From positions 6,821,997 through 6,885,996 of the forward strand of contig JAJLRJ010000009.1 in NCBI GenBank assembly GCA_024195265.1: a DNA stretch of 64,000 nt, in the 5' to 3' direction. The stretch comes from Dendrophyllia cribrosa (Eukaryota > Cnidaria > Anthozoa > Scleractinia > Dendrophylliidae). Shown here piece after piece: positions 10,682-20,567 of this stretch. Position 1 is the stretch's first letter. The number at the start of each line of letters is the position of its first letter. The position numbers and the translations under genes were made by a program. The notes below the pieces were generated by a model. That model did no database searches. It was not told where the DNA came from and worked only from the letters and a program-made list of their open reading frames with translations.

Positions 10682-10823
10682 TGTGGTATGTTATGAGCTG
10701 TGTAACCGCTCCTCCAGTAGTTTTCCAACAGATCGGTTCGGATGAAACAGGTTGTCAGTAGCTAGAATAAAGGAAGTTGAGTTCTCGAAACTTTGGCTGG
10801 TTTATTTGGCCCAGAATATTACA
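10682..10823 (+). repeat. 5' LTR of Gypsy element
   Basis: Begins TGTGGTATG and ends AATATTACA, the TG...CA limits of an LTR. 142 bp. GAATAAAGGAAG inside may serve as the poly(A) signal. Confidence 0.95.
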
Positions 10824-10824
10824 T

Positions 10825-10835
10825 TGGCGACGAGG
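10825..10835 (+). promoter_or_regulatory. Primer-binding site, tRNA-Ser type
   Basis: TGGCGACGAGG, one base after the 5' LTR. It complements the 3' end of animal tRNA-Ser(GCU) molecules, which end ...CCTCGTCGCCA. Confidence 0.75.
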
Positions 10836-10848
10836 TACGGACAAAAAC

Positions 10849-13800
10849 ATGGCATTGATCGGGAAAGTCGAGGAATACAACGAGAACGACAGCTGGATTG
10901 AGTACACCGTACGACTCGAGAACTACTTCGCGGCGAACGAAATTACGGACAACAACAAGAAGCGAGCGGTACTTCTAAGCGTATGTGGAGCGAAAACTTA
11001 CAAGCTAATCAGGAATTTGGTAAATCCAAGGAAGCCAACCGACAAGTCGTTTGCTGAGTTAGTTAAACTAGTCAAGAATCATCTAAATCCGAGACCCTCT
11101 TCAATCGTCTATCGGTTTAAATTTAACAGCCGTTTCCGCCAGCCGGGAGAAACAATACAGCAATATGTCGCCGAACTGAGGAATTTATCGGAGCACTGCG
11201 AATTCAACGACCAACTGGAACACATGCTCCGTGATCGACTGGTTTGCGGTGTGAATGATGAACGCATACAGCGGAGATTGCTAGCGGAAAGTAACTTGGA
11301 ATTCAAGAAGGCAATGGAATTAGCCACCGCAATGGAAACTGCCGACAGAAACACACGTGATCTGAAGCACGGAAACCTAGATGAGAAACCGAAAGAACCA
11401 CAAGTAAACCGCGTGACCAAGGAGCCACCGAAACAGCTGCCGAGGATCCCGAAGCAATCTAAAGAATGCCATCGTTGCGGAGGTCAGTTTCACGAGGCCG
11501 ACAAGTGCAGGTATAAAGAAGAAGAGTGCTATAGATGCCATAAAAAGGGTCACAAAGCAAGCAAATGCCGCAGTAAACGTAAAGTGGGCTCTCGAAGCAG
11601 CAGCAAATTTGGAAACACGCATCACCTGGAGACAGCAGAAGAGGCTGAGGAAGAATATGAAGAATACACAATGTTTCACATAGCCGCAAAGGAGAGAGAA
11701 CCGTATCGAGTCGACCTACAACTAAACGGAGTTCAGACAAGCATGGAAGTTGACACTGGTGCTGCAGCTACAATTATCAATGAAGAAACCTACAAGAGAA
11801 TCATTGATGGAAATTCTGGGAAGAATCAACCGCAGATGGGAACCGCTAAAGTGAAACTCAGAACGTATACAGGTGAATTAGTAAAGGTCTTAGGAACTGT
11901 GAACGTTGTGGTAAAGTATGAGAAACAAGAAGTGGAGCTGCGAACACTCGTAGTGGAAGGATCGGGTCCTAACTTACTGGGAAGAGACTGGTTGAGAGTT
12001 CTGACTCTCAACTGGAAGCAGTTATTCAAAATGCAAGTTGATGGAAACAACCAAGAGTCTACACTTGGAAGATTGATTGATCAGTACTCGGAAGTGTTTC
12101 AAGAAGGACTTGGAACATTCACGGGCCCGCAGGCAAAGATTCATGTGGAAAAAGAGGCAAAACCGAAGTTTTTGAAGGCCAGACCAGTGCCTTACGCCAT
12201 GACAGAGAAAGTAGAGGCTGAACTCAAGAGGTTACAAGACGAGGGAACAATTGAACCTGTCCAGTTCTCGGAATGGGCAGCCCCCATTGTACCTATTTTG
12301 AAACCAGATGGCTCAATTCGCATCTGTGGAGATTACAAAACAACTGTAAATCAAGAGTCTAAGCTGGACAGTTATCCTATCCCAAAGGTTGAAGATCTCT
12401 TAGCAACTCTAGCAGGAGGCGAAAAATTTACTAAACTGGACATGAGCCAGGCATACCAGCAGTTACTTCTTGATGATGAATCTAAACAGTACACTACTAT
12501 CAACACGCACAAAGGATTGTTCCAATACAACCGTCTACCCTACGGGATATCATCTGCACCGGGAATCTTTCAGCGGAACATGGAAAATCTACTGCAGAAC
12601 ATTCCTTACGTCATCGTCCGGGTGGATGACATCCTAGTGTCCGGAGCTTGTGACGAAGATCACTTAAACAACCTGGAAGAAGTCTTGAAACGACTAGCAA
12701 GCGCTGGCTTACGACTTCGGAAAAGCAAGTGTGTGTTCATGGAACCTCACGTAACCTACCTGGGTCACAAGGTCAGCAAGGAAGGTATTCAACCGTTGGA
12801 AGACAAGGTCGACGCTATTACCAATGCTCCAGCGCCCACGAATGTGTCGGAGCTCAAATCGTACCTAGGCATGATCAATTACTACCAGAAATTTCTACCC
12901 AACTTGTCTAGTGTTTTGGCTCCATTGCATGAATTGCTGCGTAAAGAGACTCGCTGGCATTGGGGTAAAGAACAGATGCAAGCATTCCAGCAATCAAAGG
13001 AATTCCTGAAGTCCTCTAGACTCCTAGTCCACTACGACAGTCAGAAGAAGATAACCTTGGCATGCGATGCGTCCCAATATGGTTTAGGAGCCGTCCTCTC
13101 GCATCGAATGGATAATGGCTCGGAGCATCCAATCGCATATGCTTCTAGGACACTGTCCACGGCAGAAAGAAATTACTCTAACCTTGAAAGAGAAGCACTC
13201 GCTCTGGTATTTGGCGTGAAGAAGTTTCACCAGTACATTTACGGCAGACATTTTACCTTAGTAACTGACCATAAACCGTTGGAATCATTGTTTAATGAGA
13301 AGAAGGCTATACCTACCATGGCAGCAGCGAGAATTCAGCGTTGGGCCTTGACACTGGCTACCTACAACTACTCCATTAATTACAAACCAGGACCGGAACA
13401 CGCCAATGCTGATGCCCTCAGCCGGCTACCCTTGCCGGTTAGTCCGCCGACTACACCGTTGCCTGCAGAAACTGTGTTTGCAATGGAACTTTTAAATTCG
13501 ACACCAGTAAGTGTGAATGAGATCAGAACTGGAACCAGGTGTGATCCGATACTGTCACAAGTGATCAAGTATGTACAGCAAGGTTGGCCTATTCACAACT
13601 CAGATGAAGTATTAAAGCCCTATTTCACTAGGAAAGATGAATTAAGTGTTCAAGATGGGTGTCTGCTGTGGGGCAATCGAGTGGTGGTACCCCCTAAAGA
13701 AAGAGCAAGAGTGGTAGAGGAGTTACACGAGACGCACCCTGGAATTTGCCGTATGAAGGCATTGGCGAGAAGTTACGTGTGGTGGCCAAAAATGGATGCC

Positions 13801-14817
13801 GATTTGGAGCAGAAGGTACGCCAGTGCAGTCCTTGCCAGGAAAACAGGAAGTCACCACCAGAAGCTCCTTTACATCCCTGGGAATGGCCTAATAAACCCT
13901 GGGTTCGACTTCACCTAGACTACGCAGGTCCGTTCCTTGGAAAGATGTTCCTCATCGTGGTAGATGCTCACTCTAAATGGATGGAGGCGTTTCCAATGAA
14001 CACATCGACATCGAGCGCAACCATCGAGAAATTGAGAATCGCTTTTGCAACACATGGCCTGCCGGAAACCGTCGTTACAGACAATGGCAGCAACTTCACA
14101 AGCGAAGAGTTTGAAGATTTCCTCAAACAGAACGGAATTCGTCACATCAAAACCGCACCCTATCACCCTGCATCAAACGGAATGGCAGAAAGAGCGGTTC
14201 AAACATTTAAGGAGGGGATGAAGAAGATGAATGGAGGAAGTGTGGAGACGCGAGTTTCGCGATTTCTAGCTCGTTACAGAATCACCCCTCAGACTTCAAC
14301 AGGAGTGTCGCCAGCAGAATTACTCCTAGGAAGGAAACCCAGATCGAGACTAGATTTAGTCTACCCAGAAATTGGAAGGAAAGTGCGACAAAGCCAGGCT
14401 TCTCAGAAACAGGCACATGACTGGCATGCTAAGGAACGTACCATGCTCGAAGGAGAAACAGTTTACGCAAGCAACTTCAGAAGAGGACCGAAGTGGATGC
14501 CGGGCGTTTTGAAACAGTCAATTGGTCCAACTTCATTTGCAGTTCAACTGGAAGATGGGCGACTGTTGAAAAGGCACCAAGACCACCTCATACAGCGGTC
14601 CAGCGTTCCCCAAGCATCCACTGCTAATCAAGAGGAGGTCCGGGAAGACACGATTTCAGCACCGTTGGAGGCTGAAAAGCCAGAATTGCAGCTGAAAGAA
14701 ACCCCGAGACCACCTATGGAACCTGTGCAATCTGCTTCACAAGAAGTCCTAGAAAGGCGCTACCCTAGTAGGAACAGACACGCCCCTCGATACTTGGCTG
14801 ATTTTGTTACTAAGTGA
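10849..14817 (+). CDS. Gag-Pol polyprotein of Gypsy element
   Basis: 1,322 codons from the ATG after the primer site; the frame is also open upstream into the LTR, but this Met follows the leader and begins the Gag region. Order: Gag (about 1-190); two CCHC zinc knuckles (about 207-240: CHRCGGQFHEADKC and CYRCHKKGHKASKC); aspartic protease DTG at 302-304; reverse transcriptase (about 440-620) with VDD at 592-594; RNase H with Asp 740 (CDAS); integrase zinc site HETH (960-963) and CSPC (993-996); catalytic D1024, D1078, E1114 (35 residues apart). It ends in a C-terminal chromatin/DNA-binding-like region. No stop or frameshift. Gag and Pol are fused in one frame. The active-site variant RVDD replaces the common Y-V-D-D. 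Confidence 0.95.
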   Translation: MALIGKVEEYNENDSWIEYTVRLENYFAANEITDNNKKRAVLLSVCGAKTYKLIRNLVNPRKPTDKSFAELVKLVKNHLNPRPSSIVYRFKFNSRFRQPGETIQQYVAELRNLSEHCEFNDQLEHMLRDRLVCGVNDERIQRRLLAESNLEFKKAMELATAMETADRNTRDLKHGNLDEKPKEPQVNRVTKEPPKQLPRIPKQSKECHRCGGQFHEADKCRYKEEECYRCHKKGHKASKCRSKRKVGSRSSSKFGNTHHLETAEEAEEEYEEYTMFHIAAKEREPYRVDLQLNGVQTSMEVDTGAAATIINEETYKRIIDGNSGKNQPQMGTAKVKLRTYTGELVKVLGTVNVVVKYEKQEVELRTLVVEGSGPNLLGRDWLRVLTLNWKQLFKMQVDGNNQESTLGRLIDQYSEVFQEGLGTFTGPQAKIHVEKEAKPKFLKARPVPYAMTEKVEAELKRLQDEGTIEPVQFSEWAAPIVPILKPDGSIRICGDYKTTVNQESKLDSYPIPKVEDLLATLAGGEKFTKLDMSQAYQQLLLDDESKQYTTINTHKGLFQYNRLPYGISSAPGIFQRNMENLLQNIPYVIVRVDDILVSGACDEDHLNNLEEVLKRLASAGLRLRKSKCVFMEPHVTYLGHKVSKEGIQPLEDKVDAITNAPAPTNVSELKSYLGMINYYQKFLPNLSSVLAPLHELLRKETRWHWGKEQMQAFQQSKEFLKSSRLLVHYDSQKKITLACDASQYGLGAVLSHRMDNGSEHPIAYASRTLSTAERNYSNLEREALALVFGVKKFHQYIYGRHFTLVTDHKPLESLFNEKKAIPTMAAARIQRWALTLATYNYSINYKPGPEHANADALSRLPLPVSPPTTPLPAETVFAMELLNSTPVSVNEIRTGTRCDPILSQVIKYVQQGWPIHNSDEVLKPYFTRKDELSVQDGCLLWGNRVVVPPKERARVVEELHETHPGICRMKALARSYVWWPKMDADLEQKVRQCSPCQENRKSPPEAPLHPWEWPNKPWVRLHLDYAGPFLGKMFLIVVDAHSKWMEAFPMNTSTSSATIEKLRIAFATHGLPETVVTDNGSNFTSEEFEDFLKQNGIRHIKTAPYHPASNGMAERAVQTFKEGMKKMNGGSVETRVSRFLARYRITPQTSTGVSPAELLLGRKPRSRLDLVYPEIGRKVRQSQASQKQAHDWHAKERTMLEGETVYASNFRRGPKWMPGVLKQSIGPTSFAVQLEDGRLLKRHQDHLIQRSSVPQASTANQEEVREDTISAPLEAEKPELQLKETPRPPMEPVQSASQEVLERRYPSRNRHAPRYLADFVTK

Positions 14818-14897
14818 CTTATTAGGTTATTAGGACAGAGACACTTAAGAACTGTAAGATGAGTTTGATGTTGATTTATTAAGATAGTTTTCGTGAC

Positions 14898-14909
14898 TAA
14901 GTGGGGGAG
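14898..14909 (+). promoter_or_regulatory. Polypurine tract
   Basis: AAGTGGGGGAG directly before the 3' LTR, the expected plus-strand priming site. Confidence 0.8.
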
Positions 14910-15051
14910 TGTGGTATGTTATGAGCTGTGTAACCGCTCCTCCAGTAGTTTTCCAACAGATCGATTCGGATGAAACAGGTTGTCAGTAGCTAGAATAAAG
15001 GAAGTTGAGTTCTCGAAACTTTGGCTGGTTTATTTGGCCCAGAATATTACA
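14910..15051 (+). repeat. 3' LTR of Gypsy element
   Basis: 142 bp, one substitution from the 5' LTR; followed by the AGGCT duplication. Confidence 0.95.
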
Positions 15052-15056
15052 AGGCT

Positions 15057-16260
15057 GTACCACAAAGAAGCCAGTGATTCTTCTGTGTGTTATAGCGGAG
15101 CACTCGCCGGGCCGAAGGCCCGGCTGCGCAGCCCCATACTCATAGAACCTGTGCCCGTCATTTTTTATGGTCATGGCTAGCGGAATGTTTCGCGGGCGCG
15201 CCTCCGTGACATGTGTGTCCGTTGGGCAGGGCTAATTCGCGGGCGCGTATGACGTCGCAAAACATGCGCGTATGGATTGCTTGACGCCACACGCGCGGCT
15301 ACACAGCCGTCAGCTCGGTAAACACTTTAAAAGTTGGATCTTTCGCGGGGTTTAGTGGAGCAGTAAAGTCGTTATTTCCCTGCATTTTTTCGCGGTTTGC
15401 TACTCAAGACTGGGATACTAAATAAGGGATACTCAGAAGCCGCTTTAGTGGAAAAAGAAGAGCTTTAAGGGATAAAATCTTGCTTCGAGGACCTTCATAC
15501 GTTTATATCAATGCGGGAGATGTTTGTTTTTATTACGGATTTCAGAACCAACGCGGAGATTTAAAGAATTTTCAAGCAAGCGAGGGACCTAAAGGTAAAA
15601 CAAATTACATTTTTCGATGAGAATTTATCTTGATATCAATCTGTGATTGACTTTTTATTTGTGTTCTCGTTAGTTTTGGAGAATTGTTTATAAACGTGTA
15701 GCTTAATTCGGTTGTATTAATTTCCTGAATTTCATCGAAGACACGGCTCTGCCTCGATGCGCTATAAATGTACGCGTTTTGCTTTTAAACATAAACTAAT
15801 GGAGATTTCAATAAAATTTTTCGAAAGAAGATTGTGTTTTCCATTTTTAAGTGTTTGTTCATTCATTACATAGATTGAAAAGCGATTTTATGTAAACAAA
15901 ACAAGACTTAGATTTACTCGCGTCGCCTTATGCAAATATGTTTGTGTATTTTTGATTTCCAAATCAGTTTCTCGGGCATTTTTTGACAAGCAATAACTGT
16001 ATTTTATTCGGAAAATAGTCGTAATAGTTATTCTAGACAGAGAAAAAGTTGTTTTTGTGAACTTTTGTACGGTCTAAATGTACTCTGCAGACGGTCGGGT
16101 AATAACCTTACTGTTTTTGAGAATTGCTAAAATTGAAAAATAGCCCGGTCGTCAATCTTAATTCTTGTGTTTCCGACCTTTCACCTTAGTTAAGTTTCAC
16201 CTTAGTTTATAAGCTTGTTCAAAGTGCTACGCTGTAATAGGCTCAGCCTATCTATATATA
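15057..16260. other. GC-rich repeat head and gene-free stretch
   Basis: 15085-15330 is CpG-rich (CGCGGGCGCG, GACGTCGC) and its left part recurs at 16262-16480 (AGCGGAG...CCATACTC.TAGAACC, then GTCATGGCTAG). 15340-16230 is AT-rich with no credible ORF. Looks like the promoter/leader end of an unclassified repeat; the Gypsy element inserted just to its left. Confidence 0.45.
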
Positions 16261-16490
16261 TTAGCGGAGCTCCATACTCGTAGAACCTTGTCCGTCATTT
16301 TTCATAGTCATGGCTAGAATGCTTCGCTGGCGCGAACAACGTACGTACGTACGTTGCACAGGGCTAGCTCGCGGGCGGGTAGGACGTAGCGCAACATCCG
16401 GGATCTTAGCAATTTTAAAAACCAAAGCGAGGCTATGTTTTTCGCGCGGCTGCACGGCCGATGTTACGTCAGCTAGGTGATGTCGCAACT
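16261..16490. repeat. Second copy of the 15.1-kb repeat
   Basis: Starts TTAGCGGAGCTCCATACTC and follows the same order as 15085-15290, but diverged and with a CGTACGTACGTACG run at 16340. Confidence 0.5.
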
Positions 16491-16693
16491 CTAGAAGGTC
16501 TCACACCATTGGCTTGCCACCCTTAGAGATAACAATAGGACAATCAACACAACAATGGACCCTAACCCTAAGAACAATAGCAGCTGTGTTTTACTGATGC
16601 CGCTACGTGCATGAGGAAATAGGTCTTATGGAGTTTTGTCACGCATTGCGTGTGAATGTGGGCGGGATATTTAAGTAACCGCACAGACTAGAG

Positions 16694-16843
16694 CTTTTCC
16701 GTCTTAAGACCTTAGAGATGCAAATTAACACGTCGTGACCGTAGGCATGCAAATGAGAGGTCCTTGTTTATAAGGACCTCTCATTTGTATGCCTACGGTC
16801 ACGACGTGTTAATTTGCATCTCTGAGGTCTTAAGACGGAAAAG
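16694..16843. mobile_element. 150-bp near-perfect palindrome with octamer motifs
   Basis: CTTTTCCGTCTTAAG at the left and CTTAAGACGGAAAAG at the right pair through to the centre at 16768. Arms hold ATGCAAAT at 16718-16725 and 16747-16754 and ATTTGCAT at 16812-16819; the fourth site is mutated to ATTTGTAT. This is the POU-factor octamer. Confidence 0.8.
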
Positions 16844-16923
16844 TTCTACTGACTGCATGCAATCTCGACGCCATCAAGGTATCGTTTTGGGTGGCACACA
16901 AAGATATATGACAATGCTTTTAA

Positions 16924-17060
16924 AACATTTACAATATTCACACAGGTCTGCAGCTGATATTTTGTCTATTTCTTATCACACTATTGACGCAAAGGGAACC
17001 ACAAAAGGAGGTTTGAACACGGTTCTAATATATTTGCGCAGCTAGATTTTCCTTCAACAA
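16924..17060. repeat. Dispersed repeat, copy 1
   Basis: Matches 22150-22285 with few differences (ACAATATTCACACAGGTC, TTTGTCTATTTCTTA, GGAACCACAAA, AGATTTTCCTTCA). The ORF here is not conserved in the second copy. Confidence 0.7.
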
Positions 17061-17734
17061 AAAAATTGCGGATTCAAAAGTATCCGGAAACGTGTTGACG
17101 GGGCCTTAAGTAACCACACAGGCTGACTGCACGCTATCTCGACGCCATCCGGCAAGGTATCATTTAAAGTGGCAATGCTTTTAAAAGCTGTTAAAAGATG
17201 AAAACAGTCGACGGCAAAGTCATTATCGCCATTACATGTAAAGTCACTATAGCTCTTGTTTGTCTGTCGTTTTTAGAGTGGTATCTTTTAGGGGTGAAAT
17301 AAAGCTTGAGCCATGCTCACTCGGTCTCCTTCAGGGGTTTAATAGCGCTGCGCACTATTACTAACAAGAGGTTTCAAGTAGACTATCCTCATGCGCATGA
17401 GACACTAAGACGCCGCTTGTTGACTGAAGCTACCAATTTTTCTGTACTCGCTTAAAATATTTAATTTATTGATCCCCGGTCAAATCCACACTCGTCTATT
17501 ACTTCCCAAACCGTGAATTATTTCTGTTACATTTGAAAAGACTACTTTTAAAAGCAATGAATTCAGTAAAAATCTACATTAATATGACACGCATTCCACC
17601 GTCGATCTGAGAAAGATTTTTGAGCACAAGATAAACACTGACAGAACGAAATATCCGAACTAAAGCATTGATATCCCGCAATATATTCAACTTCAACTTT
17701 CAACTTTATTTATTTTCATCACACAAAACAGATG

Positions 17735-17735
<1 letters not shown>
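17061..17735. other. Gene-free stretch
   Basis: 17100-17170 repeats GACGCCATC and AAGTAACC words from 16670-16900, so it is more of the same repeat family. Nothing else is recognised up to the (TA)n tract. Confidence 0.4.
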
Positions 17736-17773
<38 letters not shown>

Positions 17774-17777
17774 TTAT
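17736..17777. repeat. (TA)n / (T)n microsatellite
   Basis: About 16 TA units followed by a T run. Confidence 0.9.
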
Positions 17778-17943
17778 CAGATTCTGGTAATACAGGTGAT
17801 GAGGGAGTCCACAGAAAAGCAAGGAATGCTTGAGATTATAGATCCCTTTAATAGTCATAATATTATAGTCATTATATTATTGACATTATAGTCATTCCAA
17901 CATTGTATTAGAAAGTGGAATTCAGCAAAATCAGAGAGAGATG

Positions 17944-18058
17944 TAGGGTATCCTCGACAAATAAAGAACGATCTTAGAGGCGGTGATCGTGAATAGGGGT
18001 ATGCAAATCCGCCGATCCGTTGCATTTCAATAGCCGAATCCATCGATCCGCAAACATT
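17944..18058. repeat. Dispersed repeat, copy 2 (left part)
   Basis: Matches 10331-10435 but has an extra segment (TCGTGAATAGGGGTATGC) in the middle. It resumes at 19892 after a 1.8-kb insertion. A short inverted copy is at 20140-20215. Confidence 0.7.
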
Positions 18059-18221
18059 TATGCTTAATAAGGTTACTGTAAACCTTTATTGGTCCCATTT
18101 TGCATAATTTTATTTTTTTTAATTTCTGTAAAGATATAACATTAATGTAGAAAATATTGAAAAAAGTTTTGCAAAATCATTAAAACAACTTGAGATATTC
18201 TTTGAAAAGCGTTTCAAGAGA

Positions 18222-18454
18222 TTGGCCGTATTTATACTAGAAGACGGCTATGTCGTCCAGACGACCTTAACACTTTTAGTTAAGGTCGTCTAGTGTAAAT
18301 TCGGGACGACCTTACGACGTCCTTACGCGTTAAGGTCATCGATCAGACGCCCTTAATTTCAGATTGCCAAGCCGTCAGCTAGACGACCTTAGCCGCTTAG
18401 GTGCGCTAAGGTCGTCTACTCGCTAAGGTCGTCTCTAGTATAAATACGGCCAAT
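18222..18454. mobile_element. MITE with repeated GACGACCTTA words
   Basis: Ends TTGGCCGTATTTATACTAG and its inverse. Inside, GACGACCTTA or its inverse TAAGGTCGTC occurs many times in alternating orientation, forming several nested hairpins. Confidence 0.75.
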
Positions 18455-19076
18455 AGTTGATAAGTAGCTATACAGTCTGTAGGTGTGATAATCCGATAAT
18501 CTCTTTCTGGAGTGCAGCGCCTTCTTGTACTTTTCCCGCTAAACTTTATCCGCAGGATCGGCTCGCATTACATGTTATGCATATTTTGTTTTCATCGCAA
18601 TGCGGAGCGCATTTCGCATCGTCATAGCGTATTCTATTGTAGCGTCATAGCGTATTCTCCCCGGCCATTTTCCATGTTTCACACGGTCGTCTACGCTTGT
18701 TCCAATTCCTGAAGATTTACAATTTGACTATTAAAGCCAAAGTGGAAATTTTTGGTTAGCAGAATTGTAGAGATCACGAGTGAAAAGAACCGCGGCGAAA
18801 GGTAAAAGAATAATAAATGAATGAATAGCTTACTCGCTTGCATTTACTGCTGATACCAGCGCGTGTGTTTTCGGTCAATTTCCGCGGCCACGTCTGTTGT
18901 GTTTTCATTTCTTTGAAAACTCTCACTGGACCTTTTCGCTCGTTTGTTTCCACAACAATTTTGCTGCGTTTTCGTTACGTTCTTTCCGCTCATTTGGGTT
19001 TGCAGTTGCGCGAAACTTTGCCGTTTTTTTCTATGGTTTTTCCCTTCGAATAACTTGAATAATCGGCGGTTAATCG

Positions 19077-19236
19077 AATAGCCCAATTTCGATATATTTA
19101 AATTCAACTTGAAACAAAAGACATCACTACGAGGCTTAGGGGAATAAACCATATAAATCCTACTATCATTCCCCTAAGCCTCGTAGTGATGTCTTTTGTT
19201 TCAAGTTGAATTTTAATACATCGAAATTGGGCTATT
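19077..19236. mobile_element. 160-bp fold-back
   Basis: Arms AATAGCCCAATTTCGAT and its inverse, almost perfect through GACATCACTACGAGGCTTAG, with a loop around 19150-19165. Confidence 0.8.
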
Positions 19237-19476
19237 CACATACACTGCTGTGTGACGATGCTCTTCAGGGGGTTCTATGTTTCATTTCATTGGTTGGCGG
19301 CACGACCACGATGACAGCCGCTAAAATGAGGTGTGAAAACAGTGAAAATCTTTTGAGGCCAAAAACTCGAGGTTTGTTTTTGCGAGAATGGCCTCTGTTC
19401 AAATGAATTAATAGGGTATGTAGATTTGTCAGATTTTCACGAAACTTGGCCAGTATGTTTGCTGGATATTTATGCA

Positions 19477-19626
19477 CCAAAGTGTGTGGGGCTTTTACGA
19501 AATTCCAAATTCTCTTCTCGTGGCGCCCCAAAGAGTGACACGCAAAGAACTATTTTTTATTGTCCAACTTCAAGGTGGATTTACTCGGGAACCAATGAAA
19601 ATATCGAAAGAGCCCCACACACTTTG
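19477..19626. repeat. Short inverted repeat pair
   Basis: CAAAGTGTGTGGGGCTTT at 19477 and AAAGAGCCCCACACACTTTG ending 19626; the interior is unpaired. Confidence 0.6.
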
Positions 19627-19891
19627 TTAGGCCATTAACTCTCACACGGACCAGTTTGTTTTGATTTTCGAGCTAACACGGAGACTGGTAATTCAGTGAA
19701 GCAAACACCGTCGGTTTTGCGTTTAAAGTTAGCGCACGCTTAACTAAAGCAAAAACAGGAAAAATAATTGCTATTTTCGGAATCTACAATGTATTAGCTT
19801 TACAGTGATATATAGTTTTCTGGGGTTTCGTTAAAAATAGCGCGAGTACGAAAGATTTTCGGGAAGGCACCCTCGAATGTTTACAGTAACC

Positions 19892-20220
19892 TTAAATCCG
19901 AATCCTCAAATTATTTATGAACTTTTGAGACGTAATAAAAATGTCCTGACTTGAATCCTTGCAAATGCCGTGTATGGGATTATTATTATTATTATTTTTT
20001 AATAAAAATAGGTCTTCTCGAGTTTTGTCACGCATTGCGTGTGAATGTGGACGGAATATTTATGTAACGGCACAGACTGTGACGAAAACAACAGGTCTGT
20101 ACTTCACAAATAATTTGCGGTTTCAGATTAAAATAACTTTTTCCGGATCGATGGATTCGGCTTTCAAAATGCAACGGGTTGGTCATTTGCATACCTCTAT
20201 TCACCCCTTCTTCTAAGCGA
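19892..20220. repeat. Dispersed repeat, copy 2 (right part) plus inverted piece
   Basis: 19896-19978 continues the match to 10436-10518. It is followed by an (ATT)n tract (19979-19996), a segment shared with 16630-16690 (GTTTTGTCACGCATTGCGTG), and an inverted copy of 17990-18050 at 20140-20215. Confidence 0.6.
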
Positions 20221-20349
20221 GAGCATAATATTAAAAAAATATAACTCCACAGCCTGTTCAAAGGCTAGTGTTCTGAAGTATATCAATTCAAAATTGTTGT
20301 CTAATTTAATTTACAATCAAATGACATTGTAAACATCTCTCACCATTAC

Positions 20350-20567
20350 ACAGGGCCCAGAGGAGCTCTATTTGATCGTACAAGACGTCTTCGAATCGTC
20401 GCCGTCTTGAAAGTACCGTAAGCCAAATTACTACGGGCGTCGGCTTCCGAGCCCGTAGTAGTTTGGCCTGCGGTACATATTTTTTGTAACGCAATCAGTT
20501 TAACTTTCAAGACGGCGACGATTCGAAGACGTCTTGTACGATCAAATAGAGCTCCTCTGGACCCTGT
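20350..20567. mobile_element. Fold-back with inner hairpin
   Basis: Outer arms ACAGGG.CCAGAGGAGCTC and inverse, continuing through GACGTCTTCGAATCGTCGCC. A second hairpin (TACCG.A.GCCAAA.TACTACGGGC and inverse) sits at 20415-20477. Confidence 0.8.

Larger units (their letters stand above)
10682..15051 (+). mobile_element. Intact Ty3/Gypsy LTR retrotransposon
   Basis: 4,370 bp with two 142-bp LTRs differing at one base (CGGTTCGG versus CGATTCGG), 5-bp target duplication AGGCT (10677-10681 and 15052-15056), a primer-binding site, a polypurine tract and one open gag-pol frame. All parts needed for autonomous retrotransposition seem present, and LTR identity implies very recent insertion. Such short LTRs are unusual. 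Confidence 0.95.
18068..19891. mobile_element. TTAA-flanked DNA element (1.8 kb), non-coding
   Basis: TTAA stands at 18064-18067 and 19892-19895. The termini share GGTTACTGTAAAC (left, 3 nt inside) and its inverse GTTTACAGTAACC (right end). The uninterrupted relative at 10427-10445 has a single TTAA, so this is an insertion with TTAA duplication, as for piggyBac or Kolobok types. It contains three smaller fold-backs and no convincing transposase. Confidence 0.65.

Noticed and set aside
16558..16575. CCCTAACCCTAA telomere-like text
   Set aside because: Less than two and a half units, in repeat-rich DNA; not an array.
18844..19531. Overlapping ORFs of about 90-100 residues on both strands
   Set aside because: Lie in a non-coding TTAA element and span its internal hairpin; no domain.
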